NCBI RefSeq assembly: GCF_021732705.1
Contig: NZ_JAKFUM010000010.1
Coordinates: 310,001-374,000 of the forward strand
Direction: 5' to 3'
Length of the DNA stretch: 64,000 bases
Source: Nevskia sp.
Lineage (GTDB): Bacteria; Pseudomonadota; Gammaproteobacteria; Nevskiales; Nevskiaceae
In this document: positions 45,826 to 55,107 of the stretch, piece after piece
Layout: every line of letters starts with the position of its first letter
How positions within the stretch are numbered: position 1 is the stretch's first letter
The notes under the pieces: model-generated
What the model saw: only the letters and a program-made list of their open reading frames with translations
Database searches by the model: none
What the model was told of the DNA's origin: nothing
Translations under genes and position numbers: made by a program

Positions 45826-47088
45826 TTAATCGGCTTGCGCGCGCAGGAACGCCGGGATGTCGAGCATTTCCTCGTTGTATTCCAGTGCCGCAAACGCCGG
45901 CGCCACGGCCGGGCGGGCATTGCGCACCGGCATCGCGCTCGGCTCGTGGTCGTGCAGACGCGCCGGCCAGGCCGCCGGTGACGGCTGACGCAGCGAGGTC
46001 ACGACACCGCCGCCGCCGAGACCGGCGGTGCCGAGCGGCGCCGAACCGATGCCGCGCAGGCGCGGGTTGATCGCTTCCGGCTGCGGCATCTTGGCCGCCG
46101 CGCGCGAGCCATCGAGACCGGTGGCGACGACCGTGACGCGCAGTTCGCCACCCAGGGTCGGGTCGAACGAGGTGCCGCACTTGATGTCGGCTTCGTGCGA
46201 GCCGATCTCGCCGATGCGCTCGTTGATCAGTTCCAGTTCGTCCAGCGTCAGCGACTCGTCGCTGGTGATGTTGACCAGGATGCCGCGGGCGCCGATCAGT
46301 TCCAGATCGTCGAGCAGCGGGCTGGACAGCGCCGCTTCGACCGCCTTGCGGGCGCGATCTTCGCCGCTGGCCGAGCCGAGGCCCATCATCGCCATGCCGC
46401 GATTGGTCATCACCGTCTTCACGTCGGCGAAGTCGACATTCATCATGCCCGGACGGGTGATCAGGTCGGAAATGCCCTGCACCGCATTCTGCAGCACATC
46501 GTTCGCGGCCTTGAAGCCGTTCAGCAAGGTGACCGCGCCGCCGAGCACGAGACGCAGCTTCTCGTTCGGAATCATGATCAGCGAGTCGACATGCTGCTGC
46601 AGCTCGCGAATGCCTTCCTGCGCAATCGCCATGCGCTTCTTGCCTTCATGCGGGAACGGCTTGGTGACCACGGCCACGGTCAGGATGCCGAGTTCGCGCG
46701 CGATCTCGGCGATCACCGGCGCCGCACCGGTTCCCGTGCCACCGCCCATGCCGGCGGTGATGAACAGCAGGTCGGTGCCTTCGAGCATCTCGCGGATGCG
46801 GTCGCGATCTTCCTCGGCGGCTTCGCGGCCAACCTTCGGATTCGAGCCGGCACCGAGGCCGCGCGTCACTTCCGCGCCGATCTGCAGCTGCAGCGTCGGC
46901 AGGCACTTCTCGAGGTGGTCGCGATCGGTGTTCGCGACGATGAACTCGACGCCGCCGATGCCGGCTGCCGCCATCTGGTTGACCGTGTTGCAGCCGCCGC
47001 CGCCGACACCGATCACGCGGATCACCGCGCGCGGCGTGACGCCGTCGACCAGTTCATACAGCTCGTTGGATTGCTTGTTTCCGCCCAT
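45826..47088 (-). CDS. ftsZ: Cell division GTPase FtsZ
   Basis: Tubulin-like GTPase forming the Z-ring. 420 residues. N-terminal GVGGGGCNTVNQM, the tubulin signature GMGGGTGTGAAPV, NVDFADVKTVM, and the conserved C-terminal tail EMLDIPAFLRAQAD that binds FtsA and ZapD. The start at MGGNKQSNELYEL is supported by GGAG nine bases upstream. Separated from ftsA by 95 bases, more than other dcw gaps, so an extra promoter there is possible. Confidence 0.98.
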   Translation of the reverse strand: MGGNKQSNELYELVDGVTPRAVIRVIGVGGGGCNTVNQMAAAGIGGVEFIVANTDRDHLEKCLPTLQLQIGAEVTRGLGAGSNPKVGREAAEEDRDRIREMLEGTDLLFITAGMGGGTGTGAAPVIAEIARELGILTVAVVTKPFPHEGKKRMAIAQEGIRELQQHVDSLIMIPNEKLRLVLGGAVTLLNGFKAANDVLQNAVQGISDLITRPGMMNVDFADVKTVMTNRGMAMMGLGSASGEDRARKAVEAALSSPLLDDLELIGARGILVNITSDESLTLDELELINERIGEIGSHEADIKCGTSFDPTLGGELRVTVVATGLDGSRAAAKMPQPEAINPRLRGIGSAPLGTAGLGGGGVVTSLRQPSPAAWPARLHDHEPSAMPVRNARPAVAPAFAALEYNEEMLDIPAFLRAQAD

Positions 47089-47183
47089 TGTCTTCTCCGT
47101 CACTCGTCGAATGCCCAAACCGCCAGACCGCCCGTTGCTACAGGTACCGCCGCCCAAAACGCTGTTGAATCGCTACCGCTGGC

Positions 47184-48434
47184 TCACAGGTTTCCCTTGA
47201 ACCAGCCCTTCATTCGTGTGAACAACTGCCCGGCCTCGCTGTTGCCGAGACGGCGCATGCCCATGCCCATGCCGCCGGCCATCGGGCGCTGCTGGCGCGC
47301 GAACAGCAGCAGGCCGACGCCGGTCGCGTAGGCCGGCGAGCGTGAGACTTCGTCGATGCCGGTCACGTCCTGCGGCAGCCCGAGGCGCACGCCGACTTCC
47401 AGCACTTCTTCCGCCAGTTCGAGGATGCCCGGCGTCTGCGCGACACCGCCGGTGAGCACGACGCCGCCGGCGATCAGCTCGTACAGGTCGGCGCGATGCA
47501 GTTCCTTGCGGACATAGCGGAACAATTCCTCGAACCGTGGCCGCATCACTTCGGCCAGCATCTGGCGCGACAGATGCCGCGTCGGCGTTTCGCCGACACC
47601 GGGCACGTCGATCGGCGCGTCGTGCGCCACCAGTTCCGGCAGCGCGCAGCCATAGCGGATCTTGATCTGCTCGGCGTACTGCGCCGGCGTGCGGAAAGCC
47701 ACGGCGATATCGCTGGTGACCAGATCGCCGGCGATCGGGATGACCGCCGTGTGCCGGATCGAGCCGCCCTTGTAGACCGCGATGTCGCAGGTGCCGCCGC
47801 CGATGTCGACGACGCAGATGCCGAGGTCGCGCTCGTCCTGCGACAGCACGGCATCGGCCGAGGCCAGATGCTGCAGCACCAGCTTCTCGACCGTCAGCCC
47901 GCAGCGCTCCACGCACTTGTAGAGGTTCTGCGCTGCGCTCAAGGTACCGGTGACCATGTGGACCTTGGCTTCCAGCCGCACGCCGGACATGCCGATCGGG
48001 TCCTGGATGCCTTCCTGACCATCGACCACGTACTCCTGCGGCACCACATGCAGGATCTGCTGATCGGCCGGAATCGCCATCGCGCTCGCGGCCTCGATCA
48101 CGGCATCGACATCGCGCGCGGTGATCTCGCGATGCCGGATCGGCACCACGCCGACCGAATTCAGGCTGCGGATGTGGGTGCCGGTGATGCCGACATGCGC
48201 GGCACGCACGCGGCAGTTCGCCATCAGCTCGGCCGCTTCGACGGCGCGGCGGATCGACTCCACCGTGTTGTCGATGTTGATCACCACGCCCTTCTTCAGG
48301 CCGCGCGTCGGCGCCGTGCCGAGCCCGACGACCTGCACGACGCCGTTGGCGCCGATCTCGCCGATCATCGCGGCCACCTTCGACGTGCCGACGTCGAGGC
48401 TGACCAGATACTCGGGCTTCTTGTTCTTGCTCAT
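47184..48434 (-). CDS. ftsA: Cell division protein FtsA
   Basis: Actin-like ATPase that tethers FtsZ to the membrane. 416 residues. Start MSKNKKPEYLVSLDVGTSKVA, nucleotide motif GICVVDIGGGTCDIAVY, VVLTGGVAQTPGILEL, and a C-terminal amphipathic helix (FTRMKGWFKGNL) for membrane binding. The ATG overlaps the ftsQ stop. Confidence 0.98.
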   Translation of the reverse strand: MSKNKKPEYLVSLDVGTSKVAAMIGEIGANGVVQVVGLGTAPTRGLKKGVVINIDNTVESIRRAVEAAELMANCRVRAAHVGITGTHIRSLNSVGVVPIRHREITARDVDAVIEAASAMAIPADQQILHVVPQEYVVDGQEGIQDPIGMSGVRLEAKVHMVTGTLSAAQNLYKCVERCGLTVEKLVLQHLASADAVLSQDERDLGICVVDIGGGTCDIAVYKGGSIRHTAVIPIAGDLVTSDIAVAFRTPAQYAEQIKIRYGCALPELVAHDAPIDVPGVGETPTRHLSRQMLAEVMRPRFEELFRYVRKELHRADLYELIAGGVVLTGGVAQTPGILELAEEVLEVGVRLGLPQDVTGIDEVSRSPAYATGVGLLLFARQQRPMAGGMGMGMRRLGNSEAGQLFTRMKGWFKGNL

Positions 48435-49282
48435 CAGTGTGAAATCTCGGGATTGGCGTCGTTGTTCGGGCCATCGGCCACGCCCTGGCTCAAACCCCGA
48501 GCGGCCGACTTGCCGCTCGCGATCGACGGCGGAACGCCGTTCTTCCAGCCCACGGAAAATCCGTTCGGATAGCGCAGGTCGACATAGGCGACCTGGTCCA
48601 GCATCGGCAGCAGGGTGCTGCTCACGGCGCCGAGCACCAGCGCCACGCGCGAGCGCGGATCGTCCTGACCGAAGCGCAGCTCGATGCCGGCCCCGGTGCC
48701 GGCCGTGGCGGCCACCGTCATCCGCCACTCGCCGCGGGCATCGAGCGACAGACCGCCCGGCACGAATGCACTGCTGGCCAGCGCCATGCGCAGCGTCTCG
48801 AACACGGCGGCGGCTTCGGCTTCGTGGCCGGGCGGTGCCGACAGCAGCGGCAGGTCCTGCGGAATCTGGTCGAACGGCGGCGTGAACAGGCGGCTGTCGG
48901 TATCGATCATCCGCGCCTCGCCCCAGCGCGCGTACGGCACGCGCTCGGTCACGCGCACGTTCAGCGTGTCCGGCCACTGGCGGCTGACGCGGGCATGGCT
49001 GACCCAGGCCAGCGCCTCGATGCGTTCACGCATCGCGTCGAGATCGGCATCGAACAGATGCAGGCCGATGCCGGCATCGGTCGCGCGCACGATCTCCACC
49101 GCCTGCAGGCGATTCAGCTGGCCATCCACCGTCACCGCCGCCACCGGCTGATTGACCACCGGAGCGAGCACCGACTTCAGCACCAGCAGCGCCGCCACCA
49201 GCAGCGCCAGCGACAGCGCCGGAATCGCGAAGGGCGGCAAGCTCGGCGCATCGTCCCGCATGGTCAGGGCTCCGGTGTTCAT
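48434..49282 (-). CDS. ftsQ: Cell division protein FtsQ
   Basis: Bitopic septal protein linking early and late divisome proteins. 282 residues, one membrane span near 19-40 (IPALSLALLVAALLVLKSVL), then a POTRA domain (VAAVTVDGQLNRLQAVEIV) and a beta domain (ALAWVSHARVSRQWPDTLNV). It overlaps ddlB (ATGA) upstream and ftsA downstream. Confidence 0.95.
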   Translation of the reverse strand: MNTGALTMRDDAPSLPPFAIPALSLALLVAALLVLKSVLAPVVNQPVAAVTVDGQLNRLQAVEIVRATDAGIGLHLFDADLDAMRERIEALAWVSHARVSRQWPDTLNVRVTERVPYARWGEARMIDTDSRLFTPPFDQIPQDLPLLSAPPGHEAEAAAVFETLRMALASSAFVPGGLSLDARGEWRMTVAATAGTGAGIELRFGQDDPRSRVALVLGAVSSTLLPMLDQVAYVDLRYPNGFSVGWKNGVPPSIASGKSAARGLSQGVADGPNNDANPEISH

Positions 49283-50232
49283 GGCGTCGGGGTCCCGCCG
49301 GGGGCCAGCGTCGTCTCGAGGATGGCCCAGCACAGCGCGTCGTAATCCATCCCGACGGCGCGGGCGGCCATCGGCACCAGGCTGTGCGATGTCATGCCTG
49401 GCAGCGTGTTCACTTCGAGCAGCCACGGCTTGCCCTGCGCATCCATCATGAAGTCGACGCGGCCCCAGCCGCGGCCGCCGATGGCGTCGAAGGCTCTGGC
49501 GCAGATCGCCTGCAGCTCCGCCTCGTGCGTCGGTACCAGATCGGTCGGGCAGATGTAGCGGGTGTCGTTCGAGATGTACTTCGAGTGGTAGTCGTAGAAC
49601 TCGCCGGCCGGCTCGATCCGGATCACCGGCAGCGGCTGGCCATCGAGCATCGCGCAGGTGTACTCGCCGCCGGCCACGAAGGCTTCCGCCATCACCACAC
49701 GGCCGTTGTCGCCGAGCGCCAGCGCGAACGCGGCATCGATCTGATCGACGTTCTTGACCTTCGACACGCCGACGCTCGAACCATCGGCCGCCGGCTTGAT
49801 GATGAACGGGTAGCCGAAGACATCGGCGGCGCTGTGCGCGTCGGCCGCGCTCTCGAGAATCCGCCAGTCCGGCGTCGGCAGACGCTCGGCCTTCCAGATG
49901 CGCTTGGTGCGCAGCTTGTCCATCGCGAGTGCGGAGGCCAGCACGCCGGAACCCGGGTACGGGATGCCGTGCAGGTCGAGTACCGCCTGCACCGTCCCGT
50001 CCTCGCCGCCGGTGCCGTGCAGCACGCTGAACACACGGTCCAGCCCGCGCTTCGGCAGCGTCAGGATCGCGTCGCGATCGGCATCGATGCCAACGGCGTC
50101 GATGCCGAGCCGCTGCAGTGCCGCCAGCACGCCTTCGCCCGACCACAGCGAAACCTGCCGTTCGGCCGACCAGCCGCCGAGCAGCACGCCCACTTTTCCG
50201 AACGCCTTTGGATCGGACACGCGCTTACGCAT
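49279..50232 (-). CDS. ddlB: D-alanine-D-alanine ligase
   Basis: Makes the D-Ala-D-Ala dipeptide for UDP-MurNAc-pentapeptide. 317 residues, an ATP-grasp enzyme. Seen: VGVLLGGWSAERQVSL, VFSVLHGTGGEDGTVQ, PFIIKPAADGSSVGVSKV in sense though not every residue is spelled here, and LLEVNTLPGMTSHSL. Overlaps murB by eight bases. Confidence 0.97.
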   Translation of the reverse strand: MRKRVSDPKAFGKVGVLLGGWSAERQVSLWSGEGVLAALQRLGIDAVGIDADRDAILTLPKRGLDRVFSVLHGTGGEDGTVQAVLDLHGIPYPGSGVLASALAMDKLRTKRIWKAERLPTPDWRILESAADAHSAADVFGYPFIIKPAADGSSVGVSKVKNVDQIDAAFALALGDNGRVVMAEAFVAGGEYTCAMLDGQPLPVIRIEPAGEFYDYHSKYISNDTRYICPTDLVPTHEAELQAICARAFDAIGGRGWGRVDFMMDAQGKPWLLEVNTLPGMTSHSLVPMAARAVGMDYDALCWAILETTLAPGGTPTP

Positions 50233-51130
50233 CGGCCTTCTCCCCGACCATCTTTACTTCAGGATGCAAATCGACTCCGGACTTCTGCTTCACGACGTTG
50301 CGGACGTGCTCGATCAGGGTTTCGACGTCGGCGGCAGTGGCGCCGTCCTCGGTCAGGATGAAGTTCGCGTGCTGCTGCGAGACATGCGCGCCGCCGATGC
50401 GGTGGTTCTTCAGCCCGCAGGACTCGATCAGACGCGCGGCGTGATCGCCGGGCGGATTGCGGAACGTGCTGCCTGCGCTCGGCTTGCCGACCGGCTGCGT
50501 GGCCTTGCGCTGCGCCAGCGACGTCCGCGTGGCGGCGGCGTGGCGGCCATCGACATCCGCGCTGACCTTGAAGCGCGCCGCGAGATAGCCGAGGACATCC
50601 GCCGGCGGCACGACGGTGCGATAGCTCGTCGCGAATGCCGATGGCTTCAGCCAAACCGTCGAACCGTCGCGCAGCAGCACTTCGACTTCGGCGACCGTCG
50701 GCCAGGTCTCGCCGCCCCAGGCACCGGCATTCATCGCCAACGCGCCGCCGACCGTGCCCGGAATGCCGGCCATGTAGCCGAGACCGGCGAGTTGCTGACG
50801 CTCGGCGAACTTGGCCAGCCGTGCGCAGTGCAGTCCGGCTTCGGCGTACAGCGTGTCGGGGCTTTCGCTCCGCAGCGCATCGAGCGCGCCGTGCAGCGCG
50901 ATCACCGTGCCGCGGAAGCCGCCATCGCGCACCAGCAGGTTCGAACCGAGGCCGAGCCACAACACTGGCTCGTCGGCCGGCAACCGACGCACGAAGGCGA
51001 TCAGATCGTCGCGGTCGGCCGGCTCGAAGTAGCGATCGGCAGGTCCGCCGACTCTCCAGCTGGTGTGGCGGGACAGCGGTTCGTCAACACGGACGACGCC
51101 GCGAACGGCGATCAGGGCAGGCTCGCGCAT
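50225..51130 (-). CDS. murB: UDP-N-acetylenolpyruvoylglucosamine reductase
   Basis: FAD-dependent reductase that forms UDP-MurNAc. 301 residues from ATG 51130; a GTG three bases earlier is possible. FAD-binding segments LGLGSNLLVRDGGFRG and GYMAGIPGTVGGALAMNAG, catalytic Ser in AGSTFRNPPGDHAARLIE, and a C-terminal HANFI. Short form without the E. coli-type extra C-terminal part being obvious. One-base overlap with murC. Confidence 0.96.
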   Translation of the reverse strand: MREPALIAVRGVVRVDEPLSRHTSWRVGGPADRYFEPADRDDLIAFVRRLPADEPVLWLGLGSNLLVRDGGFRGTVIALHGALDALRSESPDTLYAEAGLHCARLAKFAERQQLAGLGYMAGIPGTVGGALAMNAGAWGGETWPTVAEVEVLLRDGSTVWLKPSAFATSYRTVVPPADVLGYLAARFKVSADVDGRHAAATRTSLAQRKATQPVGKPSAGSTFRNPPGDHAARLIESCGLKNHRIGGAHVSQQHANFILTEDGATAADVETLIEHVRNVVKQKSGVDLHPEVKMVGEKADA

Positions 51131-52599
51131 CACGCGACACCTCCCTGCTGTTCCGCCTCACGGCGCACGCCCGACGCCTCGCGGGCAGCCGTCAGCAGAC
51201 CGGCCAGGCTGCCAATGTCGCCGGCACCGACCGTCAGCAGCACATCGCCATCGCGCACGATCGACGCCAGCGCTTCGGGTGCGTCGGCCACGGTCTTGAC
51301 GAACACCGGCTCGACCTTGCCGCGGGCGCGGATGCCGCGGGCCAGCGCGCGGCCGTCGGCATCGACCATTGGCGCTTCGCCGGCGGCGTAGACCTCGGTC
51401 AGCACCAGCGCATCGGTCTCACTCAGCACGGCGCAGAAGTCGTCGAACAGGTCGCGCGTGCGGCTGTAGCGGTGCGGCTGGAACGCAACGACCAGACGGC
51501 GGCCCGGATAGGCGCCGCGGATCGCGTCGAAGGTCACTTTCAGCTCGCGCGGATGATGGCCGTAGTCGTCGACGATGCGCACCGTGGCCTCGCCGACTCG
51601 CCAGTCGCCATGCGATTCGCAGCGACGACCCACGCCCTGGAATTCCGAAAAGGCCTTGCGCATCGCATCGAAGCCGACACCGAGCTCGCGCGCCACGGCA
51701 ATCGCGGCGAGCGCGTTCAGCACGTTGTGCCGGCCCGGCAGGTTCAAGTGCATCGGCTCGACCGCGCCATCGGCAGTCAACACGTCGAAACGCGCGCCGT
51801 CGGACTCGAAGCGGATATTGGCCGCACGCAGGTCGGCCGGCTCGTCGATGCCGTAGGTCAGCACCGGGCGGCCGATGTCCTCGATGATGCCGCGCACTTC
51901 GGCATCGTCCGCGCACAGCACGGCGAGGCCGTAGAACGGCAGGCGCTGCAGGAACTCGATGAAGGTGGCGCGCAGGCGGCGGAAATCGCCGCCGTAGGTT
52001 TCGAGATGGTCGGCGTCGATGTTGGTGACGATCGCGACCATCGGCGTCAGATGCAGGAAGCTGGCGTCGCTCTCGTCGGCCTCGGCCACGAGGAACGAGC
52101 CGCCCCCGAGACGGGCGTTGGTGCCGGCGCTCTTGAGCTTGCCGCCGATGACATAGGTCGGATCCAGACCGCCTTCGCCGAGCACGCTGGCCACGAGGCT
52201 GGTGGTCGTGGTCTTGCCGTGGGTGCCGGCCACGGCGACGCCATAGCGGAAGCGCATCAGCTCCGCGAGCATCTCGGCGCGGCGCACGATCGGAATGCGT
52301 GCCGCCTTGGCGGCCGCCAGTTCCGGGTTCTCGGCCTTGATCGCGGTCGAGACGACCACGACATCGACACCGGCAATGCGCTCGGCATCATGGCCATACG
52401 CGATCGAGGCCCCGAGCGAGATCAGGCGCCGCGTCGCCGCACTCTCCTTCAGGTCGGAACCGGACACGCCGTAGCCGAGGTTCAGCAGCACCTCGGCAAT
52501 GCCGGCCATGCCGGAACCGCCGATGCCGAGCAGATGGATGCGCTTCACGCGCCGCATCGGCTGCTGGGACAACGGCAACTGCGCTGCCAGGGTGCTCAT
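51130..52599 (-). CDS. murC: UDP-N-acetylmuramate-L-alanine ligase
   Basis: Adds L-Ala to UDP-MurNAc. 489 residues. N-terminal Rossmann loop [21 protein letters not shown] loop [32 protein letters not shown] and [12 protein letters not shown], all ligase hallmarks. I set the start at ATG 52599, which overlaps the murG stop by four bases. Confidence 0.97.
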   Translation of the reverse strand: MSTLAAQLPLSQQPMRRVKRIHLLGIGGSGMAGIAEVLLNLGYGVSGSDLKESAATRRLISLGASIAYGHDAERIAGVDVVVVSTAIKAENPELAAAKAARIPIVRRAEMLAELMRFRYGVAVAGTHGKTTTTSLVASVLGEGGLDPTYVIGGKLKSAGTNARLGGGSFLVAEADESDASFLHLTPMVAIVTNIDADHLETYGGDFRRLRATFIEFLQRLPFYGLAVLCADDAEVRGIIEDIGRPVLTYGIDEPADLRAANIRFESDGARFDVLTADGAVEPMHLNLPGRHNVLNALAAIAVARELGVGFDAMRKAFSEFQGVGRRCESHGDWRVGEATVRIVDDYGHHPRELKVTFDAIRGAYPGRRLVVAFQPHRYSRTRDLFDDFCAVLSETDALVLTEVYAAGEAPMVDADGRALARGIRARGKVEPVFVKTVADAPEALASIVRDGDVLLTVGAGDIGSLAGLLTAAREASGVRREAEQQGGVA

Positions 52600-53654
52600 G
52601 CTGCGGCCTCCAGGCACAGGTCGGCGATGCGTTCGTCGGCGGCAGTCCAGGCCGCCGTGCGGGCGGCCGTGGCCATCATCGACAGCTGGCTGCGATTGGC
52701 GAACAGCTCGATCAGCGTGTCGGCGAGGCGACGCGGCGTCAGGTCACGCTCGGCAATCAGCAGCGCCGCGCCAGCCTTGACCAGATACTCGCCATTGCGG
52801 GTCTGGTGGTCGTCGACCGCGTGCGGGAACGGCACCAGCAGCGAGGCGCAGCCGGCTGCGGCCAGCTCGGCAACGGTGGAAGCGCCGGAGCGGCAGACGA
52901 CGAGGTCGGCCCAGTCATAGGCGGCCGGCATGTCGTCGATGAAGGCAGTCACCTCGCCATCGATACCGGCACGGGCATAGGCCGTCTGTGCGATGTCCAG
53001 CGTCCGACCGGCCTGATGGCGAACCTGCGGCCGGACCTCAGCCGGGACCAGCGCCAATGCTGCCGGCACGATCTCGTTCAACGCACGGGCCCCCTGACTG
53101 CCGCCGAGCACCAGCACTCGCGGCACGCTGCCGTGTGCCGCCAGTCGCTGCGCCGGCGCGGCGAGCTCGGCAAATCCGGCGCGAACCGGATTGCCGACCG
53201 TCGTCGCGCGGCGAAAGGTCTTCGGGAATGCTTCCAGCACGCGCGACGCGATCGTCGCCAGCAGGCGATTGGTCAGCCCCGCGGCCGCATTCTGTTCGTG
53301 GATCACCAGCGGACGGCCGGACAGCCGCGCCGCGAGCCCGCCCGGACCGGCCGCGAAGCCGCCCATGCCGAGCACGAGGTTCGGCTGTTCACGGCCGAGG
53401 ACGGCGAAGGCATCGAGCATCGCGCGCGCCAGCACCAGCGGCGCAGTGAGCAGCTTCATCACGCCCTTCCCGCGCAGGCCCTTGACCCGCACGAGCTCGA
53501 TCGCGATGCCGTGCTGCGGCACCACGCGCGATTCGAAGCTGTCCGGCGTCCCCATCCAGACCACGGTATGGCCGCGCCGCATCAGCACCTTGGCAACGGC
53601 AAGCGCGGGATACACGTGGCCGCCGGTGCCGCCGGCCGCGATCATGATTTTCAT
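52596..53654 (-). CDS. murG: Lipid II synthase MurG
   Basis: Glycosyltransferase that adds GlcNAc to lipid I at the inner membrane. 352 residues. Seen: [77 protein letters not shown]. Its ATG overlaps the stop of the short frame at 53651-53809 (ATGA). The first 23 bases recur at 53787-53809. Confidence 0.97.
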   Translation of the reverse strand: MKIMIAAGGTGGHVYPALAVAKVLMRRGHTVVWMGTPDSFESRVVPQHGIAIELVRVKGLRGKGVMKLLTAPLVLARAMLDAFAVLGREQPNLVLGMGGFAAGPGGLAARLSGRPLVIHEQNAAAGLTNRLLATIASRVLEAFPKTFRRATTVGNPVRAGFAELAAPAQRLAAHGSVPRVLVLGGSQGARALNEIVPAALALVPAEVRPQVRHQAGRTLDIAQTAYARAGIDGEVTAFIDDMPAAYDWADLVVCRSGASTVAELAAAGCASLLVPFPHAVDDHQTRNGEYLVKAGAALLIAERDLTPRRLADTLIELFANRSQLSMMATAARTAAWTAADERIADLCLEAAA

Positions 53655-53809
53655 CGGCTGGCCTCGCACTCGATGGCACGGCCATCCATGGCCTCGCGGC
53701 GCGCGACCGACAGGCACCGGCCCGACCGTCCCTGGTCGTGCGCGCCTGACGACTGCGAGCAGTGCTCGCACAGCGTCATCAGACGCCCAGCCGCGATCAT
53801 GATCTTCAT
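53632..53809 (-). repeat. Near-identical 23-bp direct repeats flanking the ftsW-murG insert
   Basis: 53632-53654 (murG start) and 53787-53809 match at 21 of 23 bases. They are separated so that the repeat unit is 155 bases. Bases just upstream of each copy are also partly alike. Compatible with a tandem duplication or with an insertion that duplicated its target. Confidence 0.75.
53651..53809 (-). CDS. Short reading frame between ftsW and murG, unknown
   Basis: 52 codons. The ATG overlaps the ftsW stop and the TGA overlaps the murG ATG, so the operon's coupling is kept. It starts [11 protein letters not shown], a near-copy of the MurG N-terminus (MKIMIAAGG), then diverges to a Cys-containing tail ending [10 protein letters not shown]. 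No domain is recognised. Internally the DNA has inverted repeats (GCGAGCA/TGCTCGC and GATGGC/GCCATC). It may be translated only to pass ribosomes on to murG, or be a decayed insertion. Confidence 0.4.
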   Translation of the reverse strand: MKIMIAAGRLMTLCEHCSQSSGAHDQGRSGRCLSVARREAMDGRAIECEASR

Positions 53810-55107
53810 GAGCGGGCCCCGCGGCGGCGGAAGAACGCGAACAGCCCGGTGCCGTCCTGCTCGCGGCGCGAGCCACCACCGGCCGGCGTGCGCCGCAAGG
53901 GCGTCGGCTCGATTTTGGTCGTGCGCCGCGCGGACGGATGACCGGCCTGCAGGAAGCGATTCTCGTAGTCGACGCGCAGGATCAACGCGACCATCACGCA
54001 GACCGTGATCAAGCTCGAGCCGCCGTAGCTGATGAAGGGCAGGGCCAGACCCTTGGTCGGTACCGCGCCCATGTTCACCGCCATGTTGATCAGCGACTGC
54101 AGGCCGAACCAGCTCGACAGGCCGTAGCAGACATAGGCGTTGAAGCGGCAATTCAGCTGTTCCGCAGCCTGACCGATGACGAAGCCGCGCCAGACCAGCA
54201 ACCCGAACAGGCCGATCAGGATCAGCACGCCGAACAGGCCGAACTCCTCGGCGAGGATCGCGAAGATGAAGTCGGTGTGCATTTCCGGCAGGTACAGCAG
54301 CTTCTGCAGGCTGTTGCCGAGGCCGACGCCGAACCATTCGCCACGGCCAACGGCGATCAGCGCCTGACCGAGCTGGTCGATGTTGCCGTCCGAATCGCGG
54401 CCCGGCGTGTCGAAGAAGCGCATCAGACGGTTGACGCGGTACGGCGCCCAGATCGCGATCACGCCGAGGGCGGCGATCAGGCTGCCGCCGATGATCGCCA
54501 GATCGCGCAGCCGGGCACCGGCCATGAACAGCATCAGCATCGAGATCGCGAGCAGGATCGCGGTGGCGCCGAAGTCCGGCTCCTTCAGCAGGAAACCGCT
54601 GACGAAGGCCAGCGGGATGAATGGCGCGAGCAGGCCCATGGTCTTCGTCTGCAGCGCCAGCTGGCGGCGCACGATATAGCCGGCGAGGTACAGCACCACG
54701 GCCAGCCGCGCCGGCTCCGAGGCCTGCATCTGGAACAGGCCGAAGTCGATCCAGCGCCGTGCCTTGTTGCGATCCAGCCCGACACCCGGAATCAGCACCA
54801 GCACCAGCAGGAACAGCGCGAGCATCAGCAGCAGCGGGCCGGCCGATTCCCACGATCGCATCGGCACCGTGAACGCCAGCGCGCCACAGCCGAGCCCCAG
54901 CACGACGAACGCCAGCTGGCGCTTGACGAAGTAGGCGGTCGACACGCCGGTGATCTTCTCGCTGATCGCGACCGATGCCGAGGCGACCATCACAAGACCC
55001 CAGGCAAGCAGGATCGCGACGACCAGGCACAGGATCGGATCGAGGCCGTAGCGCGTCGGCGACAGGCCGAAGCTCAGGCTCTGCTGGCGGCCAATCTGCG
55101 CGCTCAC
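53806..55107 (-). CDS. ftsW: Septal peptidoglycan polymerase FtsW
   Basis: SEDS-family glycosyltransferase that polymerises lipid II with FtsI at the septum. 433 residues, about ten membrane spans. Seen: the catalytic loop region GLDRNKARRWIDFGLFQMQASEPARL (in part), KEPDFGATAILL, and FISYGGSSLI near the end. The first codon is GTG at 55107, overlapping the murD stop (GTGA). The C-terminal tail is Arg-rich. Confidence 0.96.
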   Translation of the reverse strand: MSAQIGRQQSLSFGLSPTRYGLDPILCLVVAILLAWGLVMVASASVAISEKITGVSTAYFVKRQLAFVVLGLGCGALAFTVPMRSWESAGPLLLMLALFLLVLVLIPGVGLDRNKARRWIDFGLFQMQASEPARLAVVLYLAGYIVRRQLALQTKTMGLLAPFIPLAFVSGFLLKEPDFGATAILLAISMLMLFMAGARLRDLAIIGGSLIAALGVIAIWAPYRVNRLMRFFDTPGRDSDGNIDQLGQALIAVGRGEWFGVGLGNSLQKLLYLPEMHTDFIFAILAEEFGLFGVLILIGLFGLLVWRGFVIGQAAEQLNCRFNAYVCYGLSSWFGLQSLINMAVNMGAVPTKGLALPFISYGGSSLITVCVMVALILRVDYENRFLQAGHPSARRTTKIEPTPLRRTPAGGGSRREQDGTGLFAFFRRRGARS

